DNA of 64,000 nucleotides from Bradyrhizobium sp. AUGA SZCCT0283 (GTDB lineage: Bacteria > Pseudomonadota > Alphaproteobacteria > Rhizobiales > Xanthobacteraceae). Every line of letters starts with the position of its first letter. Within the stretch, counting starts at the first letter, position 1. The translations under genes were made by a program, and so were the position numbers. A model generated the notes under the pieces. It ran no database searches and was not told where the DNA came from. It was given only the letters and a program-made list of their open reading frames with translations. Positions 16,225-25,864 of the stretch are shown here, piece by piece. The stretch covers positions 62,001 to 126,000 of the forward strand of contig NZ_JAFCLU010000016.1 in assembly GCF_018130385.1 (NCBI RefSeq). Reading direction: 5' to 3'.

Positions 16225-17034
16225 ATGACCGGGCAGGATTCGTCGGATTGGCTCGGCCTGTCGGGCCGCGTTTGCGTGGTGACAGGCGGGGGCGGCGGCA
16301 TCGGCCGCGCCACGGCCCTCAGTTTGGCCCAGGCCGGCGCCCGGGTTGCCGCCATTGATCTCGACGAGCGCGGCCTCGAGGTGACGCGCGCCGAGCTCGG
16401 GAAGCTCGGCGCCGACCATGTCGTCGCACGCGGCGACACCGCGAGCGTCGAGAGCGTCACTGCCGCATCCGAGACAATCGAGAAATCGCTGGGGCCGTGC
16501 CAGGTACTGGTCAACACCGCGGCGGTGTTGCGGCCCGGCGCACTCGACGGCCTGTCCCTTGCCGAATGGAACGCAGTTCTGTCGGTCAACCTGACCGGCT
16601 ACTTCCTTTGCGCACAGGTTTTCGGCCGGCAGATGCGTGTACATCGCCGCGGCAGTCTGGTGCATGTGGCCTCGATCGCCGGCAGCCATGCCCAGGGGCA
16701 GAGCGGCGCCTACAGCGTCAGCAAGGCCGGCGTGATCATGCTGTCGCGGCAGCTTGCCAATGAATGGGGACCGCACGGCATCCGCAGCAACGTCGTCAGC
16801 CCGGGCATGGTGATCACGCCGATGAGCCAGTCGTTTTACGATACGCCAGGGGTGACCGAGCGACGCGCCGCCGTGGTGCCGATGCGGCGGGTCGGCATGC
16901 CGCAGGACATGGCTGATGCGATCCTGTTCCTCGCCAGCGACCGTGCGTCCTATGTCAACGGCGACGAGATCACCGTCGACGGCGGCTACGCCAATATGCT
17001 GATGAATTTGGTGCCGCGGCCGGGATTTGAATGA
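16225..17034 (+). CDS. SDR family NAD(P)-dependent oxidoreductase
   Basis: 269-residue classical short-chain dehydrogenase/reductase. The nucleotide-binding motif is TGGGGGIG (residues 20-27). The structural motif is NTAA instead of the usual NNAG. Catalytic residues are Ser150, Tyr163 and Lys167 (GAYSVSKAG), and the C-terminus has NGDEITVDGGYANM. The substrate is unknown. It starts 71 nt after coxG on the same strand and could be read through from the cox operon, but it is not a known CO-oxidation gene. Confidence 0.9.
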   Translation: MTGQDSSDWLGLSGRVCVVTGGGGGIGRATALSLAQAGARVAAIDLDERGLEVTRAELGKLGADHVVARGDTASVESVTAASETIEKSLGPCQVLVNTAAVLRPGALDGLSLAEWNAVLSVNLTGYFLCAQVFGRQMRVHRRGSLVHVASIAGSHAQGQSGAYSVSKAGVIMLSRQLANEWGPHGIRSNVVSPGMVITPMSQSFYDTPGVTERRAAVVPMRRVGMPQDMADAILFLASDRASYVNGDEITVDGGYANMLMNLVPRPGFE

Positions 17035-17047
17035 AGCTCCGTAGGCC

Positions 17048-17137
17048 GTAGGGTGGGCAAAGGCGCGTTTGCGCCGTGCCCACCATCTATCTCGGCATCG
17101 TCAAATGGTGGGCACGCTTCGCTTTGCTCACCCTACG
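17048..17137. repeat. Palindromic intergenic repeat, family A
   Basis: gtagggtgggcaaaggcgcg at the left is mirrored by ggcacgcttcgctttgctc and accctac at the right, with an inner cccaccatct/aatggtgggc pair. It fills the gap between the convergent SDR and prs genes, where a bidirectional stem-loop could stabilise both 3' ends. Confidence 0.85.
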
Positions 17138-17145
17138 AAGCAATC

Positions 17146-18099
<954 letters not shown>

Positions 18100-18272
18100 C
18101 GACGCTTCTCCTCGCGCCTTGCTGGATACGACGTTCAGCATATCGAGAAATCCTCGGGAACCGGCGCTTCTTGGTGAGCGAGGAGATATCAGGCAGGTGG
18201 CTCGGCTGGCAACCCATGGCCCCGGTTTTCCCGGCGAAAAATAGGCCGTTACCGGACTATTTCGGGGCCGCT

Positions 18273-18884
18273 TTATTGGGCGCTGTAGCCCAGCGCCATG
18301 ATGCCGGCCGCATCCTGGGCGGGTACCGTGTCTGCTGCGCTCGCAACCGCCGGACCGCCTCTCGCCGGGCCCGGCGCCGCATCCGGAGTTCCGTTAATCA
18401 TACCCGACAGACCGCTGAGGCCGGCCTGCGCAATCTTGCGCAAGACGAGGTCGTCGGCCGCCGCCCAGGCGTCACGTCCGGCTTTGCCGCCCGCTTCTTC
18501 GCCGGAAAGCCGCAGCGCACGCTGCTGGTTGTTGTCATAGACGTCCCACACCCAGGCGATCACGGTTTTGCCGCGAACCACCTGCGCCGAGAGATAGCTG
18601 CGCACACGGTAGGAAGCCCCGCCCTCGCGGGAGACGATCGACAGATTTCGCAGCTTCGATTCGCTGTCGAGCACGCTGACCATGCGGTCGAACACCTGCG
18701 GCGGCGGACCGTCGATCGATTCGAACGCCACGGTGGCGCCAGCGCTCGATGCCATCGCATATGAGCCGCTGCCCGTTGCGCCGCCGCCGGCGCAGCCACC
18801 CAGCGCGCAGGAAACAACAAACAGTGCCGCGGCAATCATCGCGCGCGGCGCCTTCAGGCACGAAGCTATCAGGGCGTCCCTCAT
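18273..18884 (-). CDS. Putative lipoprotein of unknown function
   Basis: 203 residues with a lipoprotein signal: basic n-region (KAPRA), hydrophobic core (MIAAALFVVS) and lipobox LGGC, giving lipidated Cys31. The mature part is a compact domain (FDRMVSVLDSESKLRNLSIV, VIAWVWDVYDNNQQRALRLS) with a disordered Ala/Pro-rich C-terminus. No family is recognised. It is probably attached to the inner leaflet of the outer membrane or to the inner membrane. The lgt gene that would lipidate it lies about 3 kb away. It lies 173 nt upstream of prs and is not obviously coupled to it. Confidence 0.7.
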   Translation of the reverse strand: MRDALIASCLKAPRAMIAAALFVVSCALGGCAGGGATGSGSYAMASSAGATVAFESIDGPPPQVFDRMVSVLDSESKLRNLSIVSREGGASYRVRSYLSAQVVRGKTVIAWVWDVYDNNQQRALRLSGEEAGGKAGRDAWAAADDLVLRKIAQAGLSGLSGMINGTPDAAPGPARGGPAVASAADTVPAQDAAGIMALGYSAQ

Positions 18885-19017
18885 TGCTCCCTGCGATATC
18901 GTTAAAATGTGTTAAGGTCTAGGGCAGCGGGTGCACCGGCTCGCCAAAAAGATTGCGTCGGGCTCGCCCCCGTTCACCTTTTTGTTGCCAGAATTCCTCA
19001 ACCCCGCAGGATGATCC

Positions 19018-20019
19018 ATGCGAGCCTTTGTTCTCGACGGCTATGGCGCGATCGCCGACCATGTCCGCCTGGCGGAAATCGCCGATCCGGTCCCAGGCCC
19101 CGACGACGTCAGAATCGAAATCCATGCCGCCAGCCTCAATCCGATCGACTTCAAGATCGTGCATGGCGACCTCAAGCGCGTCTCGAAATATCAATTGCCG
19201 CGCCCGTTCGGGTTCGATGCCAGCGGTGTCGTGACCTCGGTGGGTGCCGTGGCGTCGAAATTCAAGCCGGGCGATGCGGTCTTTGTCCGCGCGTCGCGCG
19301 AAGCGATCGGTACCTTTGCCGAGAAAATAGCCCTCGGCGAAAATCTCGTCGCGCTCAAGCCGGCCACAATTTCACACGCGGAAGCGGCTTCGCTGCCGCT
19401 CGTCGGGCTGACCACGGTGCAGATGTTCGGGCGTGCCGGTGCGAAGTCCGGGCAGCGGATCCTGATCCATGCCGGCTCCGGCGGCGTCGGCACATTTGCG
19501 GTTCAGTACGCAAAGCATCTCGGTCTTCACGTGACGTCGACGACGAGTTCGAAAAACGTGGGTTTCGTCGCTTCGCTCGGGGCTGACCGTGTCATCGCCT
19601 ACGACCGCGAGAACTATCTTCAACAGGATGGCAATTACGATATCGTCTATGACACGCTGGGCGGCGCATTCACCGTCGATGCCTTCAAGGTGGTGAAGCG
19701 CGGCGGCGTGGTGATTTCGCTCAGCGGGCCACCGGATCGGGATTTCGCTCGGCGCGAAGGCGCCGGGCTGCTGGTAGGTATCGTCGTCTGGCTGATGGGA
19801 CGGAAGGTTTACGCCGCCAGCGCGGCTGCCGGGGCGCGATACGAATGGTCCTTCACGGAATCCAACGGCGACCAGCTACGCGACATCGCCGCCCTGGTCG
19901 ATGGCGGCGCGATCAGGCCGGTGATCGACCGCGAATTTCCTTTCGAACAATTGCCCGCGGCGCTCACCTATCTCGAAGCGGGGCGGGCGCGGGGCAAGGT
20001 GGTGTTGAGAGTGAAGTAG
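19018..20019 (+). CDS. NADP-dependent quinone oxidoreductase-like (zinc-free MDR family)
   Basis: 333 residues of the medium-chain dehydrogenase/reductase superfamily. The N-terminal GroES-like domain (ASLNPIDFKIVHGDL, PFGFDASGVVTSVG) lacks zinc-binding cysteines, as in quinone oxidoreductases. The Rossmann domain has HAGSGGVGTFAVQYAKHLG, followed by GADRVIAYD and DIVYDTLGG. It probably reduces enones or quinones with NADPH; the substrate is not determined. ATG at 19018. It converges with pgeF, whose stop lies 4 nt downstream. Confidence 0.88.
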   Translation: MRAFVLDGYGAIADHVRLAEIADPVPGPDDVRIEIHAASLNPIDFKIVHGDLKRVSKYQLPRPFGFDASGVVTSVGAVASKFKPGDAVFVRASREAIGTFAEKIALGENLVALKPATISHAEAASLPLVGLTTVQMFGRAGAKSGQRILIHAGSGGVGTFAVQYAKHLGLHVTSTTSSKNVGFVASLGADRVIAYDRENYLQQDGNYDIVYDTLGGAFTVDAFKVVKRGGVVISLSGPPDRDFARREGAGLLVGIVVWLMGRKVYAASAAAGARYEWSFTESNGDQLRDIAALVDGGAIRPVIDREFPFEQLPAALTYLEAGRARGKVVLRVK

Positions 20020-20023
20020 CGAA

Positions 20024-20791
20024 CTACTCGCTCGCCAGCGCGATCGCGTGGACGTGGCGGCCGTAGTCCGGCTCGTTCCGGTGCACCGAGCGACGGTAGC
20101 TGTAGAACCGCTCGTCGGAATAGGTGTCGACGCCGATGTCGTCGATCATCAGCACGCCGGCATTCTCCAGCCGCATGCGGATGAAGCCGGCGAGATCGAA
20201 CATCGCATGACCCGCGCGAGTGGAGGGGATGAAGAACACGGCATTCCCGGCGTCTGCATCCAGGAAGCGCTCGACGAATTCGCTGCCGACTTCATAGGAG
20301 TGCTGGCGGATCAGCGGGCCGATGGCGGCGACGATGCCGCAGCGGTCGGCGCCGAGATTCTCCATCGCGTCGATGGTCGATTCCAGCACGCCGGTCAGCG
20401 CGCCCTTCCAGCCGGCGTGCGCCGCGCCGATCACGCGCGCGCTGGCGTCGGCGAACAGGATCGGACCGCAATCCGCGGCGGTGACGCCGATGGCGATGCC
20501 TTCCGTGCGGGTGACGAGCGCGTCGGCGCGCGGTTTGTCGCCTCGCCATGGTCCGGTTACCACCACGACGTCGGGCGAATGGATCTGGTGCGCGCTGAGG
20601 AGGCGCTCGGGCGCGACGCCCATCTGCTCGGCCATCCGGCGGCGATTTTCCGCGACACTGGCCGGATCGTCGTTGGAGCCCAGCCCGCCATTGAGGCCTT
20701 GGTATACTCCCTTGGATATCCCGCCCTCGCGGGTGAAGAAGGCGTGGCGCAGCCCGGGAATGGCTGCGAGCAGCGACGATCCGAACGTCAT
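20024..20791 (-). CDS. pgeF: Peptidoglycan editing factor PgeF (multicopper-type laccase fold)
   Basis: 255 residues. PgeF/YfiH proteins remove wrongly incorporated residues from cell-wall precursors, and homologues act as purine nucleosidases/laccase-like enzymes. Metal ligands are visible in LSAHQIHS, VTAADCGP and IGAAHAGWKG, plus the C-terminal FYSYRR. The ATG at 20791 overlaps the stop of the upstream methyltransferase by 4 nt (ATGA). A longer in-frame extension to 21265 reads the other gene out of frame and is not real. Third gene of a lgt-methyltransferase-pgeF operon. Confidence 0.93.
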   Translation of the reverse strand: MTFGSSLLAAIPGLRHAFFTREGGISKGVYQGLNGGLGSNDDPASVAENRRRMAEQMGVAPERLLSAHQIHSPDVVVVTGPWRGDKPRADALVTRTEGIAIGVTAADCGPILFADASARVIGAAHAGWKGALTGVLESTIDAMENLGADRCGIVAAIGPLIRQHSYEVGSEFVERFLDADAGNAVFFIPSTRAGHAMFDLAGFIRMRLENAGVLMIDDIGVDTYSDERFYSYRRSVHRNEPDYGRHVHAIALASE

Positions 20792-21915
20792 GCTGTTTCG
20801 TCTCCCCGCGCGGGCGGTTCGTCGCTGAGACCCGCAACCGCGGTAAGATTGGGTTCGGTGACCGCAAGCACCTTGAACATAGATCCCATGCCGCCGCGGC
20901 CGCTGTCGGTCAGGCGCTTCAGCGCGGCGGAAATATCGGCGGAAACTTCCGCTGTGGTTTTTCCCATCAGCGTGACGGCCCGCGTCTCGATGCCGAGCCG
21001 CTTGAGGAATTCGCCCTGCGTCACCGGGCCATGAACGCGCGCGCCGACGTCTTCCGCCGCACGCGCCAGCGCCTGGAAATCGACATGGGCGGTGACGTCG
21101 GCCTGCCCTGGATTCTTCAGGGGATCGGCAAAGCTGTGGCGGGCAATCGCCTGGAAGGTGTCGCCGGCATCGCTGCGCAGATGGCCGTAATCGATGATCA
21201 GCGCCGCGCCGTCCTGGTCGCGCACCCGCGTGGCGATCTTCATCATCTCGGTGTCCGGCCGCCATTCGAACACGGCGCCGACAGGCGCCGCGCGCACCAG
21301 CGGCGGCAGCAGCACCTCGAAGCGCGGCATCGGCTCGTCCGAGGCGGCAAATACCAGCTTGCCATTGGCGTCGAGGTTGACCACGCGCTCGTGCCAGCCG
21401 GTCTCGCGCTTGACCACCTGATGGATCGGCAGCACGTCGAAATATTCGTTGGCGAGAATGACCGCGGGGCCCTCCGGTACGTCGTCAATGCTGTCATGCC
21501 AGCTAATGTTGCGCGCGCCGGATAGCGTCGCCCGCTGCTTTTCGCGCAGCACCGGGTTGATCTCGACGAGATGGATATGGAGCGATTGATAGAGCGGCGG
21601 CAGCACCCGAACCGCGCGGAGCGCGTCCGCCATCATGGTGCCGCGGCCGGGGCCGAGTTCGACCAGCCGCAGCATCGGCGGCGACCCGATCGCCTTCCAC
21701 ACCGAGGCCGTCCATAGACCGAGCAGCTCGCCGAACATCTGGCTGACCTCGGGCGCGGTGGTGAAATCGCCCTCGCGGCCCAATGGATCGCGCGACACGT
21801 AATAGCCGTGCTCGGGATGCATCAGGCACAGCTCCATGTACCGCCAGACCGGCATCGGTCCTGACGATTTGATCAGCTTGAGGATCTCCGCCTGCAACGG
21901 TGAAAATTCGGTCAC
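20788..21915 (-). CDS. MidA/NDUFAF7-type SAM-dependent methyltransferase
   Basis: 375 residues, class I SAM-dependent methyltransferase of the DUF185 family, whose mitochondrial member NDUFAF7 methylates a complex I subunit arginine. Visible features are YMELCLMHPEHGYYVSRDPL, GDFTTAPEVSQMFGELLGLW, SAM motif I VELGPGRGTMMAD and ILANEYFDVLP. The start is GTG at 21915, preceded by AAGGCAGG and only 8 nt after the lgt stop. The longer frame to 22041 overlaps lgt and is rejected. In bacteria the target is not settled; complex I is an inference. Confidence 0.9.
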   Translation of the reverse strand: MTEFSPLQAEILKLIKSSGPMPVWRYMELCLMHPEHGYYVSRDPLGREGDFTTAPEVSQMFGELLGLWTASVWKAIGSPPMLRLVELGPGRGTMMADALRAVRVLPPLYQSLHIHLVEINPVLREKQRATLSGARNISWHDSIDDVPEGPAVILANEYFDVLPIHQVVKRETGWHERVVNLDANGKLVFAASDEPMPRFEVLLPPLVRAAPVGAVFEWRPDTEMMKIATRVRDQDGAALIIDYGHLRSDAGDTFQAIARHSFADPLKNPGQADVTAHVDFQALARAAEDVGARVHGPVTQGEFLKRLGIETRAVTLMGKTTAEVSADISAALKRLTDSGRGGMGSMFKVLAVTEPNLTAVAGLSDEPPARGDETA

Positions 21916-21923
21916 GGCCTGCC

Positions 21924-22769
21924 TTAAATCGACTTCTGTATGTGCTCCGGCGCCTTGCGGCGCCATGCCATCATGATCAGGATGGCCCCGGCAATGATCA
22001 TTGGTACCGACAAAAGCATGCCCATGGTCAGCCCGCCCCACAAAAATCCGAGCTGGGGATCGGGTTCGCGGAAGAATTCGCCGGTAATACGCGCAAGACC
22101 GTAGATCGCGATGAAGCTGCCGAGGATCAGGCCCGGCCGCTTCAGGGCGCCCATTCGAATCATGACTGCCAGGATCGTAAACAGCAGGATGCCCTCAAGC
22201 GCCGCTTCGTAGAGCTGGCTTGGATGGCGGAAAAGGTGCAGCGGGTCATCGGGAAAGACCATTCGCCAGGGCACGCTGGCATCCGCCTCACGTCCCCACA
22301 ACTCGCCTTTGATGAAGTTGGCGAGCCGCCCGAGCAATATTCCGATCGGAGCGACCGCGGTCGTGATGTCGCCAAGCGACAGGATGGAGATCTTGTTCTT
22401 GAGCGCAAACAGCATCACCGCGGCGACGCAGCCGAGAAAACCGCCATGGAAGGACATGCCGCCTTCCCATAGTTTGAGAATAGCGGCCGGATGCTGGATG
22501 AAGAAGGCGGGGTTGTAAAACAGCACATAGCCGGTGCGGCCGCCGAGGATGATGCCGATGGTGACCCAGAGAATGAAGTCGTCTAGTTGCACGGGCGCGA
22601 TCGGCGCCGGCCCGTCCCACAATTTCTCGTTTCTGATCAGCGCGCGCGCGTATATCCATCCGAACACGATGCCGCTGATATAGGCCAGTGCATACCATCG
22701 GATCGCGAGCGGTCCGATCGAGATGGCGACGGGATCGATGGCCGGAAACGTGATGGCAAGAAAGGGCAT
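21924..22769 (-). CDS. lgt: Prolipoprotein diacylglyceryl transferase
   Basis: 281-residue inner-membrane enzyme that adds diacylglycerol from phosphatidylglycerol to the lipobox cysteine of prolipoproteins. About seven membrane segments. Signatures are IGIILGGRTGYVLFYNP, WEGGMSFHGGFLG and GRLANFIKGELWGR; the usual Asn in NFxNGE is Lys here, while the key Arg and Glu remain. ATG at 22769. First gene of the lgt, methyltransferase, pgeF operon, with dienelactone hydrolase 12 nt upstream. Confidence 0.96.
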   Translation of the reverse strand: MPFLAITFPAIDPVAISIGPLAIRWYALAYISGIVFGWIYARALIRNEKLWDGPAPIAPVQLDDFILWVTIGIILGGRTGYVLFYNPAFFIQHPAAILKLWEGGMSFHGGFLGCVAAVMLFALKNKISILSLGDITTAVAPIGILLGRLANFIKGELWGREADASVPWRMVFPDDPLHLFRHPSQLYEAALEGILLFTILAVMIRMGALKRPGLILGSFIAIYGLARITGEFFREPDPQLGFLWGGLTMGMLLSVPMIIAGAILIMMAWRRKAPEHIQKSI

Positions 22770-22781
22770 CTGGTGCGATGC

Positions 22782-23516
22782 CTACGGCACGAGGTTGCGG
22801 CGATACAGCGCCAGCAGCCGCTCCCAGTGCCGTTCGGCGGCATCGCGGTGGTAGACCGGACGTTTCGGGAAGGCGAAACCGTGATGGGTGCCGGGATAAA
22901 TTTCGACTTCGTTGTTCGATCCCTTCATGCCGGCGGTGACCTTGTCGATAATCTCCTGCGGCGCATAGATGTCGGTCTCGGCGCAGGCGAAATAGAGTTC
23001 AGCTTTGGTCTTCGACGCGGCCAGATGCGGGCTATCGGGCTGGTCGGTCGCAAGATGGGTGCCATAGACCGAGGCCGCCGCCTTCACACGATCCGGAAAA
23101 TGCGTCGCCGCGTTGACCGCGTAGCGGCCGCTCATGCAGTAGCCGACGGTGCCGACGATCCTGGTGTTCGCCGCTTCCTGCGTCTCGGCGTAGGCGAGCA
23201 GGGCCTTGGTGTCTTCCATCACCATGGGAATGTTGATCGAGTTCATGAAGCCGAACATCCGCTTGCGCTCGGGTGCCTCCGGATCCGGCGGGATCGGTCC
23301 CAACTCCATGACGCCGGAGCGGTAATACATATTGGGCAGCATCACGTAATAACCCGAGGTGCCGAGCCGCCGCGCCATGTCGCGCAGTTCCTCGCGGATC
23401 GCCGGCGCGTCCATGTAGAAGATGATGACCGGAAAGGGCCCGCCGCGTTCGGGATGGGTGATGAAGGTCGTGGTCCTGCCGTCCTTGGTCGCAATGTCGA
23501 TCTGCTGGTCGATCAT
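22782..23516 (-). CDS. Dienelactone hydrolase family protein
   Basis: 244-residue alpha/beta hydrolase. The nucleophile is Cys127 in GYCMSG, the dienelactone-hydrolase replacement of Ser in GxSxG. The His is in PGTHHGFAFP, and an acid is likely in ACAETDIYAP. It hydrolyses lactones or esters; no catechol degradation genes are adjacent, so the substrate is uncertain. It is 12 nt upstream of lgt and may be in the same transcript. ATG at 23516. Confidence 0.88.
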   Translation of the reverse strand: MIDQQIDIATKDGRTTTFITHPERGGPFPVIIFYMDAPAIREELRDMARRLGTSGYYVMLPNMYYRSGVMELGPIPPDPEAPERKRMFGFMNSINIPMVMEDTKALLAYAETQEAANTRIVGTVGYCMSGRYAVNAATHFPDRVKAAASVYGTHLATDQPDSPHLAASKTKAELYFACAETDIYAPQEIIDKVTAGMKGSNNEVEIYPGTHHGFAFPKRPVYHRDAAERHWERLLALYRRNLVP

Positions 23517-23712
23517 GGCCGTTTCTTTTTGTGTTGTGATTCTGGTTTCTGGTTAAGCGCTTGATACGATTGCAAGGAAACCGGGGCATGACAAGGCAGA
23601 GGGGCATCCGTCGGCCTTGAACGGGCACTTGAACCTTGCCCTTGAACCTTTCCTTTGGGATCGCCATTGTCATGTCGATGACGATCAATTTGCGGCGACC
23701 GGAGCGTTTCAG

Positions 23713-24006
23713 ATGACCCAGACCAGCAATCGGTTTTTCGACGAGATCGGCCGTTTGATGAACGACGCCGCCGGCGCCGCCCAGGGCGTCAAGCGCGAGG
23801 TCGACACCGTCATGCGCAACCAGGCCGAACGCATCCTGCGCGACCTCGACCTCGTCAAGCGCGAGGAGTTCGACGCGGTCAAGGACATGGCCCGCCTGGC
23901 GCGCGAGGAGAACGAGGCGCTGAAGAGCCGGATTGCGGCGCTGGAAGCCAAGCTGGGTATTTCGCCAGCCGGGCCGGATGCCGGCAGCACGAAGACGGAC
24001 GGGTAG
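23713..24006 (+). CDS. ubiK: Accessory factor UbiK family protein (BMFP)
   Basis: 97 residues. An amphipathic N-terminus (NRFFDEIGRLMNDAAGAAQG) is followed by a helix and a C-terminal trimeric coiled coil (LAREENEALKSRIAALEAKL). The family binds lipids and assists aerobic ubiquinone synthesis with UbiJ, as shown in enterobacteria. The in-frame start at 23617 is longer, but the ATG at 23713 matches the family start MTQTxNRFFDE and has GGAG at 23701-23704. Confidence 0.85.
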   Translation: MTQTSNRFFDEIGRLMNDAAGAAQGVKREVDTVMRNQAERILRDLDLVKREEFDAVKDMARLAREENEALKSRIAALEAKLGISPAGPDAGSTKTDG

Positions 24007-24023
24007 GGGATTTCATCACCGAT

Positions 24024-24150
24024 CGTCATGGCCGGGTACATTCCCGGCCATCCACGCTCTTCGTCGCGGCGGCAAGGACGTGGATGCCCGGCATCGCAGA
24101 CAAGTTTACGCAGTCTGCGTAAAACAGACTGCTTTGGCCGGGCATGACGG
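24024..24150. repeat. Palindromic intergenic repeat, family E (CGTCATGGCCGGG type)
   Basis: cgtcatggccgggtacattc at the left is mirrored by tttggccgggcatgacgg at the right. An inner segment gcagacaagtttacgcagtc pairs with gcgtaaaacagactgc. A close relative with the same inner segment lies at 25718-25843. It is upstream of rplY. Confidence 0.85.
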
Positions 24151-24329
24151 CTTTGGGGCCTTTACTGGCCCAAAATCGCAGAAAAATCCCTGCATTTCCT
24201 TGTCATTTCGTCCCTTTGGGGCTAAAAGCCCGCCACGTCCGCAGCCCCCGCACCCCTGGAGGCTTGCTGTGGGACGCCAACGGGCCGCGATGCGGCCTTT
24301 AACTTTTTAGAAAACAAGGACTTAACACG

Positions 24330-25058
24330 ATGGCGACCGTCAAGGAATTGAAGGCGACCGCGCGTCCGCAGAGCGGCAAGGGGGCCGCCCGGGCAGAGCG
24401 TCGCGCCGGGAGAGTGCCCGGAGTGATCTACGGCAACAACCAGCCCCCCGTGACCATTTCGGTCGACGACAAGGAACTGCGCCAGCGCATCCTGGCAGGC
24501 CGTTTCCTGACCACGCTTTTCGACATCGATCTCGAGGGCAAGAAGCACCGCGTGATTCCGCGCGACTTCCACCTCGATCCGGTCCGTGATTTCCCGCTGC
24601 ATGTCGATTTCATGCGTCTCGGTGAAGGCGCGACCATCCGCGTCAGCGTCCCCCTGCATGTCGTGAACGGCGAAACCTCGCCCGGCGTCAAGCGCGGCGG
24701 CACCGTCAACATCGTCACCCACACCATCGATCTCGAATGCTCGGTCGACAATATTCCGCAGTACATCGAGGCCGATGTCGGCGCGCTGGAAATCAGCCAC
24801 TCGCTGCATCTGTCCGAAATCAAGCTGCCGACCGGCGTGAAGTCGCTGTCGCGTGAGGACGCGACGCTGGTGACCATCGTGCCGCCGTCCGGCTACGCCG
24901 AAGAACAGAAGGCTGCAGCGGCTGCTGCGGCTGCAGGCACGGCTGCTCCGGCGGCGGGTGCCGCTGCGGCGCCGGCTGCTGCCGCCGCGCCTGCGGCGGG
25001 TGCTGCGGCTCCGGCGGCTGGCGCGAAGGCGCCGGCTGGCGGCGAGAAGAAGAAGTAA
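24330..25058 (+). CDS. rplY: 50S ribosomal protein L25/general stress protein Ctc
   Basis: 242 residues, long CTC-type L25 that binds 5S rRNA in the large ribosomal subunit. Residues 1-95 form the L25 domain (ARPQSGKGAARAERRAGRVP, GVIYGNNQPP, HVDFMR). About 100-190 form the TL5/CTC C-terminal beta domain. About 195-242 is a low-complexity Ala/Pro/Gly tail ending in Lys, typical of rhizobial L25. AAGGA at 24316-24320 precedes the ATG. pth follows 21 nt later, the usual rplY-pth pairing. Confidence 0.96.
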   Translation: MATVKELKATARPQSGKGAARAERRAGRVPGVIYGNNQPPVTISVDDKELRQRILAGRFLTTLFDIDLEGKKHRVIPRDFHLDPVRDFPLHVDFMRLGEGATIRVSVPLHVVNGETSPGVKRGGTVNIVTHTIDLECSVDNIPQYIEADVGALEISHSLHLSEIKLPTGVKSLSREDATLVTIVPPSGYAEEQKAAAAAAAAGTAAPAAGAAAAPAAAAAPAAGAAAPAAGAKAPAGGEKKK

Positions 25059-25079
25059 GCAGCGGCGGGATGCCGCATC

Positions 25080-25688
25080 ATGCGCCTGTTTGTCGGTCTC
25101 GGTAACCCCGGTTCGAAATACGCGAACAACCGGCACAACATCGGGTTCATGGCCGTCGATGAAATTGCGCGGCGTCACGGTTTTGCACCGTGGCGCCGCC
25201 GCTTTCAGGGTGAGACTTCCGAAGGCACGCTCGATCGCGAGCGCGTCGTTCTGCTCCGTCCGACCACGTTCATGAACGAGTCGGGGCGCGCGGTTCAGGA
25301 AGCTGCCAACTTCTTCAAACTGTCTGCCGGCGAGATCACCGTGTTTCAGGACGAGCTCGAACTGCCGGCGGCGAAGGTACGCGTCAAGATCGGCGGCGGC
25401 ATCGCCGGTCACAACGGGCTGCGCTCGATCTCCTCGCATATCGGCAACGATTATCGCCGTGTGCGGCTCGGGATCGGTCATCCCGGCGTCAAGGAGCTGG
25501 TGCACAGCCACGTGCTGTCGGATTTTGCGAAGAGCGACCGGCCCTGGGTCGAGGCGCTGTGCGAGGCGGTCGCCGACAATGCCGGGCTGTTGGCGACGGG
25601 CAAGGACTCAACGTTCCAGAACAAGGTGCATCTGACGCTGCAGGCCAAGGGATTTTTCGACAAGGAAGATGACGGGAAGCAGGGCTGA
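25080..25688 (+). CDS. pth: Peptidyl-tRNA hydrolase
   Basis: 202 residues. It recycles peptidyl-tRNAs released by stalled ribosomes. Motifs are FVGLGNPGSKYANNRHNIGF (with catalytic His), PTTFMNESG, and GGGIAGHNGLRSI with the RVRLGIGHPG segment. Length fits Pth1 with a short C-terminal extension. It is co-transcribed with rplY and is followed by a family E palindrome before ychF. Confidence 0.97.
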   Translation: MRLFVGLGNPGSKYANNRHNIGFMAVDEIARRHGFAPWRRRFQGETSEGTLDRERVVLLRPTTFMNESGRAVQEAANFFKLSAGEITVFQDELELPAAKVRVKIGGGIAGHNGLRSISSHIGNDYRRVRLGIGHPGVKELVHSHVLSDFAKSDRPWVEALCEAVADNAGLLATGKDSTFQNKVHLTLQAKGFFDKEDDGKQG

Positions 25689-25717
25689 CTTCTCGCGCCG
25701 ACTAACAACACACTCCG

Positions 25718-25843
25718 TCGTCATGGCCGGGCTTGTCCCGGCCATCCACGTCTTCGTCGCAATGGAGAAGGACGTAGATGCCCGGCACCGCAGACAAGTT
25801 TACGCAGTCTGCGTAAAACAGACTGCTTCGGCCCGGCATGACG
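25718..25843. repeat. Palindromic intergenic repeat, family E
   Basis: gtcatggccgggcttgtccc and ggccatccacg at the left are mirrored by ttcggcccggcatgacg at the right. The inner gcagacaagtttacgcagtc/gcgtaaaacagactgc block is the same as at 24024-24150. It ends only about 20 nt before the ychF start. Confidence 0.85.
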
Positions 25844-25864
25844 AACACCGAGATTGAGGACGAA